Counted from the first letter of the stretch, positions 1-11,951 are shown. The stretch is 64,000 nucleotides of DNA from Variovorax terrae (GCF_022809125.1 NZ_JALGBI010000002.1:381685-445684); one strand, 5' to 3'. A program made the numbers and translations. The notes: generated from the sequence alone by a model not told the origin.

Positions 1-67
1 CCAGCCGGCCAACGCGCTGCTCGGCCGGCGCCAGCGAGGGAAGCGATGCCTTGATACGGTCCAGCAT
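1..67 (-). CDS. hexR: HexR/RpiR-family transcriptional regulator, N-terminal fragment (cut by window edge)
   Basis: Only the first 22 codons are in the window, starting at the ATG complementary to 65-67. They read MLDRIKASLPSLAPAEQ and onward, the typical opening of the HTH_6 DNA-binding domain of MurR/RpiR regulators (LDRI..SLP.L.PAE.RV). A purine-rich ribosome binding site (AAGGAA in the RNA) lies about 14 bases upstream. The gene follows zwf on the same strand, and two HexR-like palindromes lie at 1687-1701 and 1809-1823, which points to HexR, the KDPG-responsive regulator of zwf and central sugar genes. The family is seen from the N-terminus only; the HexR identity is inferred from context. 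The sugar-isomerase (SIS) effector domain lies outside the window. Confidence 0.6.
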   Translation of the reverse strand, partial: MLDRIKASLPSLAPAEQRVGRL

Positions 68-128
68 GGTCAGGCTCGCTTTCCTTTTGGGTGCAAGGGC
101 GTGGGCGCGAGATGATGCGAGCCCAGGG

Positions 129-206
129 CCACCGCGGAACCGGCTTCGCCGGGCCGCCGGTGGCGTCCCCCCTTGGGGGGGATGGCGCGAAGCGCCTCAG
201 GGGGGC
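129..206. repeat. GC-rich interspersed repeat, family B, copy 1
   Basis: This 78-base stretch between hexR and zwf is a reverse-oriented copy of sequences at 5058-5130 and 55664-55740. Shared blocks are GGAACCGGCTTCGCCGGGCC, a run of C followed by a run of G (CCCCCTTGGGGG type) and GCGAAGCGCCTCAGG. It can fold into hairpins on either strand and begins immediately next to the zwf stop codon, so it may also act as a transcription terminator or RNA-stabilising structure for zwf. Confidence 0.75.
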
Positions 207-1661
207 TCAACATTCCTCGCTCCAACAGTAGCCATCGCGCGCGATCATCGCGCTGGCGGCACTCGGTCCCCAGGTGCCGGCCGCATAGGGGCGCGGGCCC
301 TGGGTGTCGCTGCGCCAGGCGTCCAGGATCGGCTCGACCCAGCGCCAGGCTTCCTCCTGCTCGTCGCTGCGCACGAACAGGTTCAGCCGGCCGTCGATCA
401 CGTCCAGCAGCAGCCGCTCGTAGGCGCCCACGCGCTCGGTGCCGAAGCGCTTGTCGAAATCCAGGTCCAGCTGCACCGGCGCCAGCGCCTGGGCGTTGCG
501 CCGGTTGTCCTGGCCCTGGGCCAGCAGATGCAGCTCCAGCCCGTCCTGCGGCTGCAGCTTGATCACCAGCCGGTTGGCCGAGCCCAGCGGCGAGGTGAAG
601 ATGGCATGCGGCGCGGGGCGGAAGTTGACCTCGATGCGCGCGTCGCGCCCGGCCAGCCGCTTGCCGGTGCGGATGTAGAAGGGCACGCCGGCCCAGCGCC
701 AATTGGCGATCTCGGTGCGCAGCGCCACGAAGGTCTCGGTGCGGCTGTGCGAGTCGACGCCCGGCTCCTCCAGGTAGCCGGCCACGCGCCCGCCGTGGAC
801 GGTGCCGGCCTGGTACCGGCCGCGCACCACGTGCTGCGACAGGCTCTCGGGCGTCCAGGGCTTGAGCGAGCGCAGCACCTTGAGCTTCTCGTCGCGGATG
901 GCGTCGGCGTGCGCGTTGATCGGCGGCTCCATGCCGATGGCGCACAGCAGCTGCAGCGCGTGGTTCTGCACCATGTCGCGCAGCGCGCCGGTGCTGTCGT
1001 AGAAGGCGCCGCGCTTTTCCACGCCGAGGTCTTCGGCGATGGTGATCTGGATGTTGGCAATGGTCTCGCGCCGCCACAGCGGCTCGAACAGCGCGTTGCC
1101 GAAGCGCAGCGCGAACAGGTTCTGCACCGAGGGCTTGCCCAGGTAGTGGTCGATGCGGAACACCTGCCGCTCGCCCAGGCAGCGGCGCACCGTGTCATTG
1201 ATGGCGCGGTTGGAGGCGAGGTCGTGGCCGAGCGGCTTCTCGAGCACCACGCGGGTGTGCGGCCCGTTCAGCCCGGCGGCGGCGATCTGCTCGCAGACCG
1301 CGGTGAACAGCGCCGGCGCGGTGGCCACGTACATCACCACGGTGTCGGCATTGCGCTGCTTCAGGCTGGCCGCCAGGCGGGCGTAGTCGTCGGGCTTGGA
1401 CAGGTCCATGCGCAGGAAATGCAGCAGGGCTCCAAAGCGCGCAAACTCTTCCGCGCTCGGCCGCTTGGCGCCTTCCACGGCTTCGAAGCGGGACTGGATC
1501 AGCGCGCGGTACTGGTCGTCGCTCAGGTCGTCGCGCGCCACGCCGATGATGCGGCCGTCGGCTGGCAGGGTGCCATGGCGGAAGGCCTGGAACAGGGCGG
1601 GCATCAGCTTGCGCCAGGCCAGGTCGCCGGTGCCGCCAAACAGGACAAGATCGAAACTCAT
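207..1661 (-). CDS. zwf: Glucose-6-phosphate 1-dehydrogenase
   Basis: Oxidises glucose 6-phosphate to 6-phosphogluconolactone with NADP+, the entry to the oxidative pentose phosphate and Entner-Doudoroff routes; cytoplasmic. The 484-residue length is normal. The nucleotide-binding loop LFGGTGDLAWRK is at residues 8-19, and the substrate/catalytic signature FRIDHYLGK, with the catalytic His region, lies near residue 170. The start at 1661 (MSFDLVLFGG) was chosen because the Rossmann strand begins there; an upstream in-frame ATG at 1742 would add 27 residues unlike the family and would run over the operator region. A HexR-like palindrome ends 25 bases upstream of the start, and the same-strand neighbour downstream is the probable hexR gene. 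The stop codon abuts a GC-rich repeat. Confidence 0.97.
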   Translation of the reverse strand: MSFDLVLFGGTGDLAWRKLMPALFQAFRHGTLPADGRIIGVARDDLSDDQYRALIQSRFEAVEGAKRPSAEEFARFGALLHFLRMDLSKPDDYARLAASLKQRNADTVVMYVATAPALFTAVCEQIAAAGLNGPHTRVVLEKPLGHDLASNRAINDTVRRCLGERQVFRIDHYLGKPSVQNLFALRFGNALFEPLWRRETIANIQITIAEDLGVEKRGAFYDSTGALRDMVQNHALQLLCAIGMEPPINAHADAIRDEKLKVLRSLKPWTPESLSQHVVRGRYQAGTVHGGRVAGYLEEPGVDSHSRTETFVALRTEIANWRWAGVPFYIRTGKRLAGRDARIEVNFRPAPHAIFTSPLGSANRLVIKLQPQDGLELHLLAQGQDNRRNAQALAPVQLDLDFDKRFGTERVGAYERLLLDVIDGRLNLFVRSDEQEEAWRWVEPILDAWRSDTQGPRPYAAGTWGPSAASAMIARDGYCWSEEC

Positions 1662-1686
1662 GGTCCTCCGCAAAGGGATGCCGTAA

Positions 1687-1701
1687 TGTAACTTAATTCC
1701 A
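1687..1701. promoter_or_regulatory. Predicted HexR operator upstream of zwf
   Basis: TGTAACTTAATTCCA matches the published HexR palindrome (TGTAATTAAATTACA type) at 12 of 15 positions by eye. It lies 25 bases before the zwf start codon, where a bound repressor would block transcription. A probable hexR gene lies just beyond zwf. Prediction from sequence only. Confidence 0.6.
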
Positions 1702-1808
1702 TCACCGATGGCAAAGCCGGAACGGGGCCTGGGCTGACGCATCTCGGCCAGTGTTCGGCTAGTGTTTTTCCGGATGTCACGAATCTGTCATATTTGCTAC
1801 GCTCACGG

Positions 1809-1823
1809 CGTAATCAAATTACT
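1809..1823. promoter_or_regulatory. Predicted HexR operator upstream of the ABC importer
   Basis: CGTAATCAAATTACT contains the perfect inverted repeat GTAAT-CAA-ATTAC and matches the HexR consensus at 12 of 15 positions by eye. It lies 12 bases before the ATG of the binding-protein gene at 1836. Together with the site at 1687-1701 it would place zwf and the divergent importer under one regulator. Confidence 0.55.
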
Positions 1824-1835
1824 CCAACATTCGCC

Positions 1836-2849
1836 ATGAAAAAAACACTTCTCTGCGTGGCACTGGCCGCGGCATCGTTCGGCGCGGCAGCGCAAGGCCA
1901 GGTCAACGTCATCTGCTCGGTGCAGGCCGACTGGTGCAACATGATCGCCACCGTCTATGCGCGCACCACCGGGGTCAAGATCAACCTTGCGCTCAAGGGC
2001 TCGGGCGAGGCGCTCGCGCAGCTGGTGGCCGAGAAGGACAATCCCAAGACCGACGTCTGGTTCGGCGGCACGGGCGACCCGCACCTGCAGGCGGCCGAGC
2101 AGGGCCTCACGCTCGAATACAAGTCGCCCACGCTGGCGCAGCTCTACCCCTGGGCGCAGCAGCAGGCCCAGCAGTCGGGCTACAGGACGGTCGGCATCTA
2201 TTCCGGGCCGCTGGGCTTTGGCTACAACACCGAGCTGCTCAAGAAGAAAAAGATGGCCGTGCCGCGCAGCTGGGCCGACCTGCTCAAGCCTGAGTACAAG
2301 GGCGACATCCAGGTCGCCAACCCGGCCTCCAGCGGCACCGCCTACACCATGATCGCCACGCTGGTGCAGCTGATGGGCGAGGACAAGGCCTTCGAGTACC
2401 TCAAGGGCCTGCACAAGAACGTCGGCCAGTACACCCGCTCGGGCACCGGCCCGATCAAGGCGGTGGCGCGCGGCGAAACCGCGGTGTCGATCAGCTTCAT
2501 CCACGATGCGCCGCAGGAGAAGATGCAGGGCTTCCCGGTCGAGACCGTCACGCCGTCCGAGGGCACGGGCGCCGAGATCGGCTCCATGAGCATCGTCAAG
2601 GGCGCGCGCAACCTCGATCAGGCCAAGAAGTTCTATGAATGGGCGCTCACGCCGCAGGCCCAGCAGTTCGGCGCCGCGACCAAGCAGTTCCAGCTGCCGT
2701 CGAACAAGGGCACGCCGGTCGATGCGAACGTGCCCGACTTCAAGAAGATCAAGATGATCGACTACGACTACAAGAAATACGGTGCCAGCACCGAGCGCCG
2801 GCGCCTGATCGCGCGCTGGGAGAAGGACGTCAACTCGCTGCCGCGCTGA
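1836..2849 (+). CDS. ABC transporter periplasmic binding protein, AfuA/FbpA type; probable hexose-phosphate binder
   Basis: Periplasmic solute-binding protein of a three-gene importer, 337 residues. A Sec signal peptide covers residues 1-19 (MKKTLLCVALAAASFGAAA), with mature sequence from about Q20. The fold belongs to the FbpA/AfuA 'ferric iron' binding group, usually annotated as iron(III) binding. The tandem tyrosines of classic FbpA are not evident; instead it has SGTG near residues 202-205, His223-Asp224 and Glu247. From memory, AfuA of Actinobacillus, shown to bind glucose 6-phosphate, uses a His-Asp pair and a Glu 24 residues after the His. The start at 1836 fits the signal peptide; an upstream ATG (1794) would bury it. 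The stop overlaps the permease start (TGATG). A HexR-like site precedes the gene. The substrate is inferred. Confidence 0.85.
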   Translation: MKKTLLCVALAAASFGAAAQGQVNVICSVQADWCNMIATVYARTTGVKINLALKGSGEALAQLVAEKDNPKTDVWFGGTGDPHLQAAEQGLTLEYKSPTLAQLYPWAQQQAQQSGYRTVGIYSGPLGFGYNTELLKKKKMAVPRSWADLLKPEYKGDIQVANPASSGTAYTMIATLVQLMGEDKAFEYLKGLHKNVGQYTRSGTGPIKAVARGETAVSISFIHDAPQEKMQGFPVETVTPSEGTGAEIGSMSIVKGARNLDQAKKFYEWALTPQAQQFGAATKQFQLPSNKGTPVDANVPDFKKIKMIDYDYKKYGASTERRRLIARWEKDVNSLPR

Positions 2850-5116
2850 TGGCCGCGTCACGGCCGCCAGCCGGCGCCGTCGCGGCGCGCCAGCCCAATG
2901 CCGCCCTCTGGTTCTGCGTCGCGGCTGGCCTGCTCGGCTACCTGGCGCTGCCCTGGTATGCGATCCAGGACACGAGCTGGTACCAGGCCCTGCCGCAGAT
3001 CTTCAGCCAGGCCGAGGGTGCCAATGGCCTGATGCAGGCCGCCACGCAGGGCCGGGGCTGGCTGTTCATCGGCCTGCTCGGGCTGTTGCTGTGCGCGGCG
3101 GGCGCCCTGCAGCAGCCCGGCCGGGTGCAAGGGCGCTGGCTGCTGGCCGGCGGCCTGGTCGGCAGCGCGGGCCTGGCGGCCAGCGGTTTCCTGATCGGTG
3201 CGCGCGGCTGGAGCGTGGTGGTGCTCAACACCTGGTTCGGCGAACTCGCCATCAACCAGTTCGGCATCGGCGCGGGCGGCGCCGTGGCGCTGGCCGCGCT
3301 GGTGCTGCTGGCAGCCTTTGGCCTCGCGCGCTGCGGTTTCTTCCGGGGCGACCTGTTCGTCTCGGGCGCGGTGATCGGCTGCGGCGTGATGATGGCGCTG
3401 TTCATCGCCTACCCGGTGGCCAAGGCGCTGGCGGGCGCGTTCGTCGATGAAAACGGCCAGTGGTCGTTCGCGGGGTTGTTCGTGCGCATCGGCACCGAGC
3501 GCATCTGGGGCCTGGGCTGCCTGGCCGGCGGCCTGCGCTGCGGCGTGGCCTGGAACACGCTGTTCCTGGCGCTGCTGGCGGCGGCCGGCACCACCTTTCT
3601 GGGCACGCTGATGGCGCTGATGGCCGAGCGCGGCGGCCGGCGCTGGCAGGGGCCGCTCAAGGTGCTGGCCTTGCTGCCGATCATCACGCCGCCGTTTGTC
3701 GTGGGCCTGGGCCTGATCCTGCTGTTCGGCCGCGCGGGCGTGGTCAACCAGGCGCTCGAAGCCTGGTTCGGCATCGAGCCGACGCGCTGGTTCTACGGCC
3801 TGCCGGGCGTGCTGGTGGCGCAGCTCTTTGCCTTCACGCCCATCGCCTTCATGATCATGCGCGGCGTGGTGCAGGGCATCGCGCCCAGCCTGGAGGAGGC
3901 CGCGCAGATGCTGCGCGCCGACCGCCGGCGCACCTTTCTCACCGTCACGCTGCCGCTGCTCAAGCCGGGCCTGGCCAATGCCTTCCTGGTCGGCTTCATC
4001 GAGAGCATCGCCGACTTCGGCAACCCGGTGGTGGTGGGCGGCGATTTCTCGGTGCTGTCCACCGACATCTTCTTCGCCATCGTCGGCGCGCAGAACGACC
4101 CGGGCCGCGCGGCCTCGCTGGCCTGGATCCTCACGCTGTTCGCGCTCGCCGTGTTCGCGCTGCAGCGCGGCGTGCTTGGCCGGCAGAACTACACCACCGT
4201 CAGCGGCAAGGGCGACGCCGGCATCGCCATGCCGCTGCCCGACGGCGTGCGCCGCACCATCTACGCGATCGCGTTTCCGTGGATCGTGTTCACCGTGGTG
4301 GTCTACCTGTTCGCCTTCGCCGGCGGCTTCGTGCAGACCTGGGGCCGCGACTACACCTTCACGCTGAACCACTTCAAGACCGCCTTCGCGCTCGAATGGG
4401 GCCAGTTCGGCCTGGTCTGGGCCGGCACCGCGTGGAACTCGCTGATCACCACGCTCAAGCTCGCGGGCCTCTCCGCGCCGATCACCGCCGGCCTCGGCCT
4501 GCTGATCGCCTGGCTGCTGGCGCGCAACGAGTTCCGCGGCCAGGGCGCCTTCGAGTTCGGCGCGCTGCTGGCCTTCGCCATTCCGGGCACGGTGCTGGGC
4601 GTGAGCTACATCCTGGCCTTCAACGTGCCGCCGTTCGAGCTCACGGGCACCGGCCTCATCATCGTGCTGTGCTTCATGTTCCGCAACCTGCCGGTGGGTG
4701 TGCGCGCCGGCACCGCGGCGTTCAAGCAATTGGACCGCTCGCTTGACGATGCCTCGCTGATGCTGCGCGCCTCCACTTCGCAGACGCTGTTCAAGGTGGT
4801 GCTGCCGCTGCTCAAGCCGGCGCTGGTGGCCGCGCTGGTCTACAGCTTCGTGCGCGCCATGACCACGGTGAGCGCGGTGATCTTCCTGGTGACGGCCGAG
4901 AACGAGCTGGCCACTACCTACATCATCGGCCGCGTCGGCAACGGCGACTACGGCGTGGCGCTGGCCTACTGCACGGTGCTGATCGTGCTGATGTCGCTGG
5001 CCATCGCGCTGATCCAGTTCGTGGTCGGCGAGCGCCGGCTGGGCCGAAGAAGGCCCGCCCCCGAAGCGCCTGCGGCGCTTCCCCCTCAAGGGGGCACAGC
5101 CAGCGGCCCGGCCTAG
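2849..5116 (+). CDS. ABC transporter permease, fused double-domain (AfuB/FbpB type)
   Basis: Inner-membrane permease of the importer, 755 residues, with two BPD_transp_1 permease domains fused in one chain. Two EAA-type loops that contact the ATPase are visible: one around nucleotides 3886-3970 (SLEEAAQMLRADRRRTF) and one around 4730-4810 (SLDDASLMLRASTSQTLFK). The N-terminal 200 residues carry additional membrane segments before the first domain, longer than simple FbpB. It begins at the ATG overlapping the binding-protein stop, so the two are translationally coupled. The last 20 or so residues (RPAPEAPAALPPQGG and on) are encoded by the GC-rich repeat at 5058-5130, which also provides the stop codon, so this tail is unlikely to be functional. 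Confidence 0.9.
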   Translation: MAASRPPAGAVAARQPNAALWFCVAAGLLGYLALPWYAIQDTSWYQALPQIFSQAEGANGLMQAATQGRGWLFIGLLGLLLCAAGALQQPGRVQGRWLLAGGLVGSAGLAASGFLIGARGWSVVVLNTWFGELAINQFGIGAGGAVALAALVLLAAFGLARCGFFRGDLFVSGAVIGCGVMMALFIAYPVAKALAGAFVDENGQWSFAGLFVRIGTERIWGLGCLAGGLRCGVAWNTLFLALLAAAGTTFLGTLMALMAERGGRRWQGPLKVLALLPIITPPFVVGLGLILLFGRAGVVNQALEAWFGIEPTRWFYGLPGVLVAQLFAFTPIAFMIMRGVVQGIAPSLEEAAQMLRADRRRTFLTVTLPLLKPGLANAFLVGFIESIADFGNPVVVGGDFSVLSTDIFFAIVGAQNDPGRAASLAWILTLFALAVFALQRGVLGRQNYTTVSGKGDAGIAMPLPDGVRRTIYAIAFPWIVFTVVVYLFAFAGGFVQTWGRDYTFTLNHFKTAFALEWGQFGLVWAGTAWNSLITTLKLAGLSAPITAGLGLLIAWLLARNEFRGQGAFEFGALLAFAIPGTVLGVSYILAFNVPPFELTGTGLIIVLCFMFRNLPVGVRAGTAAFKQLDRSLDDASLMLRASTSQTLFKVVLPLLKPALVAALVYSFVRAMTTVSAVIFLVTAENELATTYIIGRVGNGDYGVALAYCTVLIVLMSLAIALIQFVVGERRLGRRRPAPEAPAALPPQGGTASGPA

Positions 5117-5130
5117 CCGGTTCCGCGGCT
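5058..5130. repeat. GC-rich interspersed repeat, family B, copy 2
   Basis: The blocks CCCCCGAAGCGCCTGCGGCG, CCCCCTCAAGGGGG and AGCGGCCCGGCCTAGCCGGT match copies at 129-206 (inverted) and 55664-55740. The copy overlaps the 3' end of the permease gene and supplies its last codons and stop (TAG at 5114-5116). It lies between the permease and ATPase genes of one operon. Confidence 0.75.
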
Positions 5131-5161
5131 GTCGCTGGCACCCCATTCACCAAGGCAACTT

Positions 5162-6205
<1,044 letters not shown>

Positions 6206-6250
6206 CCCGGATGTCCCCGTGGGGGCATGGCGGCGCGGGATAATCAGGCC

Positions 6251-7198
6251 ATGAACCAACTCGACGCCCTCAAGCAGTTCACCACCGTGGTCGCCGACAC
6301 CGGCGACTTCAGGCAGCTGGCCGCCTTCCAGCCCCAGGACGCCACCACCAACCCCTCTCTGATCCTCAAGGCGGTGCAGAAGGCCGACTATGCGCCGCTG
6401 CTCAAGGACACCGTGGCCGCCTGGCGCCACCAGCCGGTGGACGAGGTGATGGACCGCCTGCTGGTGCGCTTTGGCTGCGAGATCCTGTCGCTGATCCCGG
6501 GGCGCGTGTCCACCGAGGTCGATGCGCGGCTGAGCTTCGACACCAACGCCACCGTGGTGCGGGCCGAGCGCATCATCGAGCTGTACCAGGCCCAGGGCGT
6601 GCACATCGACCGCGTGCTGATCAAGATCGCCTCCACCTGGGAGGGCATCCAGGCCGCCGCGCAGCTCGAGCGCCGCGGCATCCACACCAACCTCACGCTG
6701 CTGTTCTCGTTCTGCCAGGCGGTGGCCTGCGGCCAGGCCAGGGTGCAGCTGATCTCGCCCTTCGTGGGGCGCATCTACGACTGGTACAAGAAGTCGGCCG
6801 GCGCGGCCTGGGACGAGGCCGCCCGCGCGGGCGCCAACGACCCCGGCGTGCAGTCGGTGCGGCAGATCTACCAGCACTACAAGCACTTTGGCATCGCCAC
6901 CGAGGTGATGGGCGCGAGCTTTCGCAACGTGGGCCAGATCATCGCGCTGGCCGGCTGCGACCTGCTCACCATCAGCCCCGAGCTGCTGGCCCAGCTGGCC
7001 GCGAGCGAGGCGCCGGTGGCGCGTGCGCTCGACGCGCAGGCGGCCAGGTCGCTCGACCTGCCGGCGGTGAACTTCGACGAAGCGGGCTTTCGCTACGCGC
7101 TCAACGAAGACGCCATGGCCACCGAGAAGCTGGCCGAGGGCATCCGGGCCTTCGCCGCCGACGCGGTGAAGCTCGAACAGCTGATGGCCGCAGCCTGA
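6251..7198 (+). CDS. tal: Transaldolase
   Basis: Transfers a dihydroxyacetone unit between sedoheptulose 7-phosphate and glyceraldehyde 3-phosphate in the non-oxidative pentose phosphate pathway; cytoplasmic. It has 315 residues, the usual TalB length. The Schiff-base lysine is in [15 protein letters not shown] (near residue 130), and ATTNPSLI near residue 34 is the other family signature. The start at 6251 gives [11 protein letters not shown], the standard N-terminus; the upstream ATG at 6227 adds eight unlike residues. It sits 45 bases after the importer ATPase and 10 bases before pgi, so it probably shares a transcript with both. Confidence 0.96.
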   Translation: MNQLDALKQFTTVVADTGDFRQLAAFQPQDATTNPSLILKAVQKADYAPLLKDTVAAWRHQPVDEVMDRLLVRFGCEILSLIPGRVSTEVDARLSFDTNATVVRAERIIELYQAQGVHIDRVLIKIASTWEGIQAAAQLERRGIHTNLTLLFSFCQAVACGQARVQLISPFVGRIYDWYKKSAGAAWDEAARAGANDPGVQSVRQIYQHYKHFGIATEVMGASFRNVGQIIALAGCDLLTISPELLAQLAASEAPVARALDAQAARSLDLPAVNFDEAGFRYALNEDAMATEKLAEGIRAFAADAVKLEQLMAAA

Positions 7199-7208
7199 GG
7201 CCGCCGCC

Positions 7209-8777
7209 ATGACGCCGCGCCCGCGTTGCGACCAGACGGCGGCCTGGGCTGCGCTGCGCCGGCACTTCGACGGCGGCGCGCGCGACTTCGATCTGCGCCA
7301 GGCCTTCGCCGCCGAGGCGGGCCGCTTCGAAGCCTTCAGCCAGCAGGCGCCGCATGTGTTCGCCGACCTCTCGAAGAACCGCATCGACGCCGCCACGCAG
7401 GAACTGCTGCTGGCGCTGGCGCGCGAATGCGGCGTGGAGCGGCACCGCGATGCGATGTTCGGCGGCGAGGCGGTCAACGGCACCGAACAGCGCGCCGTTT
7501 TGCACTTTTTATTGAGAAATCCGGCGGATGTCCAGGTGCAGTGGTCTTCGGGTGCTATCGAAAACATAGCAGACGAGGCGAGCGAAGCCCTTGCCACGCG
7601 AGAGGCGATGCTGGCCTATGCCGAGGCCGTCCGGGCCGACGACGCCATCACCGACATCGTGAACATCGGCATCGGCGGCTCCGACCTCGGCCCGCAGATG
7701 GCGGTGCTGGCACTCGACGAATTCACCACGCGGGCCAAGCGCTTTCACTTCGTCTCCAACGTGGACGGGCACGAACTCGCGGCCGTGCTGCGGCAGGTGC
7801 GGCCGCACAGCACGCTGTTCCTGATCGCCTCCAAGACCTTCGCCACCCGCGAGACCATGACCAACGCGCACTCGGCGCGGCGCTGGTTCGAGGCCGGCGG
7901 CGGGCAGGACATCGCGCGCCACTTCGCCGCGCTGACCACCCACACGGCGGCGGCGCAGGCGTTCGGCATCACCACCTGCTTCGGCTTCCGGGACTGGGTG
8001 GGCGGGCGCTACTCGCTGTGGTCGGCCATCGGCCTGGCCCTGGCCATCGCCATCGGCGCCTCGGGCTTTCGCGCGCTGCTGGCCGGCGCGCATGCCATGG
8101 ACGAGCATTTCCGCACGGCGCCGCCGGCGCGCAACCTGCCGCTGCGCCTGGGCCTGCTCGACGTCTGGTATCGCAACTTCCATGGCTTCACCAGCCGCAG
8201 CATCGCGCCCTACCACAGCGCCCTGCGCCGCCTGCCGGCCTACCTGCAGCAACTGGAGATGGAGTCCAACGGCAAGCGGGTGGACGCCCAAGGCCGCGCC
8301 TTGCCCTATGCAACCTCGCCCGTGGTCTGGGGCGAGCCGGGCACCAATGGCCAGCACGCCTTTTTCCAGATGCTGCACCAGGGCAGCGACGTGGTGCCGC
8401 TGGAGTTCATCGCGGTGAAGCAGGCGGGCCACGAGCTGCCGGGCCACCATCCGCAACTGCTGGCCAATGCGCTGGCCCAGGCCCAGGCCTTCATGCAGGG
8501 GCAGGCCGACGCCGGCGGCCACCGGCATTTCCCGGGCAACCGGCCGAGCACCTTCCTCGTGCTCGATCGGCTGGAGCCGGCCTCGCTGGGCGCGCTGATC
8601 GCGCTGTACGAGCACCGCGTGTTCGTGAGCGGCTCGCTGTGGGGCCTCAACAGCTTCGACCAGTTCGGCGTGGAACTCGGCAAGCTGCTGGCGAAAGACC
8701 TCGAGCCGCGCCTGGCCTCCGGCGACGTGGCGGGGCTAGACGGCTCGACCGCCGGGCTGCTGCGGCGCCTGCGCTAG
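7209..8777 (+). CDS. pgi: Glucose-6-phosphate isomerase
   Basis: Interconverts glucose 6-phosphate and fructose 6-phosphate; cytoplasmic. The 522 residues include both PGI signatures, DWVGGRYSLWSAIG (around nucleotide 7995) and GSLWGLNSFDQFGVELGK (around 8630), and the catalytic EPGTNGQHAFFQ segment. Residues about 98-121 (LRNPADVQVQWSSGAIENIA) are encoded by a copy of the palindromic repeat at 7525-7571; alignment by eye with enterobacterial PGI shows little length change there, so the repeat sits in a tolerant surface segment. Gene order tal-pgi fits the sugar-phosphate theme of the first 9 kb. Confidence 0.96.
   Translation: MTPRPRCDQTAAWAALRRHFDGGARDFDLRQAFAAEAGRFEAFSQQAPHVFADLSKNRIDAATQELLLALARECGVERHRDAMFGGEAVNGTEQRAVLHFLLRNPADVQVQWSSGAIENIADEASEALATREAMLAYAEAVRADDAITDIVNIGIGGSDLGPQMAVLALDEFTTRAKRFHFVSNVDGHELAAVLRQVRPHSTLFLIASKTFATRETMTNAHSARRWFEAGGGQDIARHFAALTTHTAAAQAFGITTCFGFRDWVGGRYSLWSAIGLALAIAIGASGFRALLAGAHAMDEHFRTAPPARNLPLRLGLLDVWYRNFHGFTSRSIAPYHSALRRLPAYLQQLEMESNGKRVDAQGRALPYATSPVVWGEPGTNGQHAFFQMLHQGSDVVPLEFIAVKQAGHELPGHHPQLLANALAQAQAFMQGQADAGGHRHFPGNRPSTFLVLDRLEPASLGALIALYEHRVFVSGSLWGLNSFDQFGVELGKLLAKDLEPRLASGDVAGLDGSTAGLLRRLR
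7525..7571. repeat. Palindromic element family A inside pgi
   Basis: GGATGTCCAGG at 7525-7535 is followed by TGCTAT (7553-7558), seven bases and ATAGCA (7566-7571). This is the same arrangement as the intergenic copies at 16102-16146 and 17045-17091. It is read through in frame by pgi. Confidence 0.65.
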
Positions 8778-8795
8778 CGGCTTCGCGAGGCCATC

Positions 8796-9491
8796 GTGAC
8801 CTGGCGCTCCGCGATCACCCGCTCCCGGTCGGCCTTGCAAGACCCGGATCACTACCGCCCGCTGATCAGGCCGCTGCTGGCCGGGCTCGCGGCCCTGCTG
8901 CTGGCCGTTGTGTTCATCCTCCTGGCGGACGAGGTGACCGAGGGCGATACCCGCGGCTTCGATACCAGCCTGCTGTACGCCGCCCAGGCCTTGAGGGCGG
9001 ATCACCCGTGGGTTGCCGAGGTCATGCGCGACCTCAGCGGGCTCGGCAGCACCGTCGTGCTGACTGTGTTCACGGTGGCCGCCTGCGGCTACCTGGCGCT
9101 GGTCGGCGCCCGCATGGTTTCGGCCCTGGTGGCGATGTCCATCCTCAGCGCCGCCGCGCTGGTGTCCCTGTTCAAGACCCTGTTCGGGCAGCTTCGCCCT
9201 GGCGCGGCCTTCGCCGAATTCCTCGCTTCGGGGCTGAGCTTCCCGAGCGGGCACGCGAGCATGTCCGCCGTCGTGTTCCTGACCTTCGGGGCGCTGCTGG
9301 CGAGCCGGCACAGCCGGCCGCGCGAGCGCTGGTACATCCTGGGCGCGGCGACCGGGCTGACCCTGCTGGTGGGGCTGAGCCGGGTGGCGCTGGGCGTCCA
9401 CTGGGCGAGCGATGTGCTGGGCGGCTGGGCCTTCGGAACCGCGTGGGCCGTCATGTGGCTGCTCGTGGCCAGGCACCTGGCCGGCCGCTGA
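8796..9491 (+). CDS. PAP2-family membrane phosphatase
   Basis: Integral membrane phosphatase of the type-2 phosphatidic acid phosphatase family, 231 residues, GTG start. All three catalytic motifs are present: KTLFGQLRP (K-x6-RP, near residue 127), PSGH (near 150) and SRVALGVHWASD (SR-x5-H-x3-D, near 192). These lie between hydrophobic helices, so the active site should face the periplasm. Likely substrates are lipid phosphates such as undecaprenyl pyrophosphate or phosphatidate; the sequence does not decide. It starts 18 bases after pgi, probably at the end of the same transcript, but a metabolic link is not evident. Confidence 0.88.
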   Translation: MTWRSAITRSRSALQDPDHYRPLIRPLLAGLAALLLAVVFILLADEVTEGDTRGFDTSLLYAAQALRADHPWVAEVMRDLSGLGSTVVLTVFTVAACGYLALVGARMVSALVAMSILSAAALVSLFKTLFGQLRPGAAFAEFLASGLSFPSGHASMSAVVFLTFGALLASRHSRPRERWYILGAATGLTLLVGLSRVALGVHWASDVLGGWAFGTAWAVMWLLVARHLAGR

Positions 9492-9541
9492 CCCCGGGGG
9501 CCCGCGTTCTGCCGGGAGCCTGCGGCGCCGCGGCCGCCAAC

Positions 9542-9605
9542 CTGGGGTTTTCTGGCCATTCCGGCTTCAGGTCGTTGTGGGGCGGGCTTGAGGTGCTATC
9601 AAAGA
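9542..9605. repeat. Palindromic element family A, degenerate half copy
   Basis: CAGGTCGTTGTGGGGCGGGC followed by TTGAGGTGCTATCAAA resembles the left part of the family A element; the second arm (ATAGCA) is missing. It lies in the 228-base gap between the PAP2 gene and the DUF805 gene. The remainder of the gap holds a small GGGGC-CTTC-GCCCC hairpin (9676-9689) and the ribosome binding site GAGGAGG; no convincing promoter was seen. Confidence 0.45.
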
Positions 9606-9719
9606 ATGAGCGGGTGCCGTAAAAAAACCACCGTTTTTGACATATCCGCGCGCCACGCTTGCGCATATCATGTCGCGGGGCCTTCGCCCCGACATGGTCC
9701 TGCGAGGAGGAAAAAACCC

Positions 9720-11916
<2,197 letters not shown>

Positions 11917-11951
11917 TCAATTGGGGCGGGCGCCAGGCCGGCCCCGCAAAA

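Noticed and set aside
1836..2849. Straight ferric-iron-binding (FbpA) annotation
   Set aside because: Tandem iron-binding tyrosines are not evident, and the operator and neighbourhood point to sugar phosphates; kept as an alternative.
7226..9622. 798-codon plus-strand frame spanning pgi and the PAP2 gene
   Set aside because: Frame-shifted shadow of pgi and PAP2, both of which have intact signatures in their own frames.
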